Assembly (NCBI GenBank): GCA_021793945.1
Contig: JAJYRT010000031.1
Coordinates: forward strand, 1 to 15,752
Length of the DNA: 15,752 nucleotides
Source of the DNA: Thermoplasmata archaeon
Lineage (GTDB): Archaea; Thermoplasmatota; Thermoplasmata; Thermoplasmatales; Thermoplasmataceae
Direction: 5' to 3'
Shown here: piece by piece, positions 14,317 through 15,752 of the stretch
Numbering within the stretch: position 1 is the first letter of the stretch
Layout: each line of letters opens with the position of its first letter
Translations under genes and position numbers: made by a program
The notes under the pieces: model-generated
Seen by the model: the letters and a program-made list of their open reading frames with translations, nothing else
Databases searched by the model: none
Told to the model about the DNA's origin: nothing

Positions 14317-15582
14317 TTAAAGCAGCGGGATAAGGTTGTAAACTATGGGACTGCCTATTCCTGTCACTTCATCGTATCCAACAGTTGCAGAGTATGCACC
14401 ATTGTTTCCAATGGTAATATCGTGGAAGGCTTTTGCATAGTTGCTACTGCTGTAAATTCCATAAAGAAGTGCGTGCACGGTGTTTCCATTGAGGGATGCG
14501 GACCCGTCAATGCCCTGTGCATCGGCGAATATGGCTGCCCACTGGGGAGCCGCCGCACTTGTACCTCCTACCTGGATCCATCCGCTCTGTCCCTGGTAAA
14601 TTGTCGTATCATAGACCCAGACGCCAGTATTGGGGTTTGCATCGTATGAAACGTCTGGCACGCCTCTTCCTGCAAGTGTGATGCCATTGCTTGACTGGTA
14701 TGACGGCTCACTGAAGTAGGAACTGACTCCTCCTCCTGAACTGTTCCACGCATACTCAGTACCCCAGCTTCCCCCCGTGGAAGTAGGGTTCTTGATTACC
14801 AGGGAAGTCCCTCCGGCGCCCACTACTGCAGGATCTGCAGATGGGTAGTCCACTGTCGGCGACGAGGTTCCGTCGTTAGCTCCGTTATCTCCGGATGCCC
14901 CCACCAGTATCACTCCATGGCTTGCGGCGTAGTTGAAGACATCATGCTCAGCTGCCAGGTTGGCTGCCGTCATTGAGCTCTCTGCCTGGCCCCATGACAT
15001 GGAAATTACGTTGGCGTGAGTCGTGTTAACAGCATAGTTGACAGCATCGTTTATGAGATATGTGTCTGAAGCTGACGGGGTCTCGATCAAGACGATCTTG
15101 GCGCCCGGTGCCATTGAATGGGCCCACTCTACGTCAAGAGAGGTTTCAAGCGCCCAACCGGCGTTCCTGGAAACTTTCCCAAAAGGATGCAATACCTGGA
15201 GGTTGATTGCAGGCAGGTTGAAAGCGCTGTCGAACGCAGCTACATCTGTGGTGATGGATGGGCTTCCGTATGCGTCAATTATTGCAATTGTTTCACCGGA
15301 ACCATAGTTGGAGTTATATGCCCCATTTGAAGTGTACTGGTAAGCCCCCCATATCTGTATGGGAATGTACCCCGGGTATGTCGTCGGTGCAGACGGGGTT
15401 CCTCCGCCACCGCCACCCTTAGGATGGTGCGACGTCAGGAACCATGGTGCTGTTCCATGGGCCACTGCCACTTCCGTTATTGCAAAACCACTATTCGCGC
15501 CTGCCGCTGCAGGAACATAAATTCCCAAAAAACCAATCACGGCGAAGGCTGTTGCAAGCAGAACTATTGCTTTGCTGGCCAT
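14317..15582 (-). CDS. Secreted sedolisin (S53) serine-carboxyl peptidase lacking the usual prodomain
   Basis: This 421-residue exported endopeptidase is related to kumamolisin, a family active at acid pH and often at high temperature. A signal peptide (about 1-28, hydrophobic then AAAGA) and a short linker with six Gly precede the catalytic domain, which begins near YPGYIPIQIWGAY (about 69). Catalytic residues are Glu146 and Asp150 (ALETSLDVEWAHSMAPGA), Asp232 (GASGDNGAND) and Ser342 (GGTSAAAP). The calcium site is formed by HDITIGNNGAY and GYDEVTGIGSP at the C-terminus. Family members usually carry a propeptide of about 180 residues; only about 40 residues lie between signal and catalytic domain here. 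The frame extends to a GTG at 15594, but that lies only 13 nt from the TATA box, whereas the ATG at 15582 is 26 nt away and is chosen. Confidence 0.92.
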   Translation of the reverse strand: MASKAIVLLATAFAVIGFLGIYVPAAAGANSGFAITEVAVAHGTAPWFLTSHHPKGGGGGGTPSAPTTYPGYIPIQIWGAYQYTSNGAYNSNYGSGETIAIIDAYGSPSITTDVAAFDSAFNLPAINLQVLHPFGKVSRNAGWALETSLDVEWAHSMAPGAKIVLIETPSASDTYLINDAVNYAVNTTHANVISMSWGQAESSMTAANLAAEHDVFNYAASHGVILVGASGDNGANDGTSSPTVDYPSADPAVVGAGGTSLVIKNPTSTGGSWGTEYAWNSSGGGVSSYFSEPSYQSSNGITLAGRGVPDVSYDANPNTGVWVYDTTIYQGQSGWIQVGGTSAAAPQWAAIFADAQGIDGSASLNGNTVHALLYGIYSSSNYAKAFHDITIGNNGAYSATVGYDEVTGIGSPIVYNLIPLL

Positions 15583-15601
15583 TATTGAGCACACATATGT
15601 T

Positions 15602-15612
15602 CTTTATATAAA
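15602..15612 (-). promoter_or_regulatory. TATA box for the sedolisin gene
   Basis: ATTTATATAAA in minus-strand reading is the strongest TATA match in the window, centred about 26 nt from the ATG at 15582. It lies just 13 bp inside the inverted repeat boundary (15626), so the putative element beyond the boundary ends immediately upstream of this promoter. Confidence 0.7.
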
Positions 15613-15625
15613 TTTTACCTCTTTT

Positions 15626-15752
15626 GGGATTCTGGGACATAAGTGTCTCCCCTATCCGTTCACAAGCATCAGGTTGTGAAGCAGCCCCTTGCAGAACCCC
15701 GAGGTCTCAATACGGTCTTTCCTCCTCTGGAATATCATGTGTCCTGTCGATC
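15626..15752 (-). repeat. 127-bp terminal inverted repeat, right copy
   Basis: This is the exact reverse complement of bases 1-127. Identity ends at 15626 (GGGATTCTGGGACATAAG when read left to right), directly next to the sedolisin promoter. It contains the same 32-codon partial frame on the minus strand (15652-15750). If the contig ends are assembly-graph nodes, the locus is flanked by two inverted copies of a longer element whose ends point toward each other. Confidence 0.9.
15652..15750 (-). pseudogene. Possible 3' fragment of a mobile-element gene (partial, inverted copy)
   Basis: This is the same 32-codon open tail as at 3-101, entering from the right edge and stopping at TAG 25 bp before the repeat boundary. 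It is transcribed toward the sedolisin promoter, so read-through from a complete element could reach that gene. The protein is not identified. Confidence 0.3.

Noticed and set aside
1..15752. Circular element
   Set aside because: Overlapping direct ends would be expected for a circular contig; the ends here are inverted relative to each other.

Overview
The window looks like a contig from an acidophilic, protein-scavenging archaeon, most plausibly Thermoplasmatales or a close relative. The signs are TATA-like boxes about 26-30 nt upstream of most start codons (leaderless mRNAs), heavy use of AGG/AGA arginine and ATA isoleucine codons, T-rich rather than hairpin terminators, a secreted sedolisin (S53) protease of the kind active at low pH, and many transporters. 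Base composition is roughly balanced by eye. The taxonomic call is inference; no rRNA or marker gene is present.

Layout, left to right: (1) a 127-bp sequence that recurs exactly, inverted, at the right end and may carry the tail of a mobile-element gene; (2) a 14-helix MFS exporter (+); (3) a dienelactone-hydrolase-family enzyme (-) followed 5 bp later by a possible 33-codon small gene; (4) two Dpp/Opp-type ABC permease genes facing each other tail to tail (dppC-like +, dppB-like -); (5) a second, apparently identical copy of that permease pair; (6) an alpha/beta hydrolase (-); (7) a 12-helix MFS symporter (+); (8) a GDPD-family phosphodiesterase (-); (9) a second DHA2-type MFS exporter (+, TTG start); (10) an eight-repeat TPR protein (-); (11) a membrane protein resembling DUF981 (-); (12) a 386-bp stretch without a convincing gene; (13) the sedolisin (-).

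The main structural event is a direct tandem duplication of 2694 bp (2573-5266 and 5267-7960). The junction lies in a 10-bp microhomology, CCTCTCTGGG, shared by the dienelactone hydrolase gene and the 3' end of the alpha/beta hydrolase gene. It doubles both permease genes, leaves both parental hydrolase genes intact, and makes a 96-codon chimeric, truncated hydrolase ORF at the join. No substrate-binding protein or ATPase gene for the transporter is in the window. A secreted protease plus peptide-type permeases suggests peptide scavenging, with the duplication as a possible dosage change.

The terminal inverted repeat is exactly 127 bp, a common maximal k-mer in short-read assemblers. The ends may therefore be assembly-graph boundaries at an inverted repeated element rather than real replicon ends. 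If so, the copy number of the tandem unit may also have been set by the assembler and could be higher than two. No tRNA, rRNA, CRISPR array, intact transposase or recognised defence system was found.
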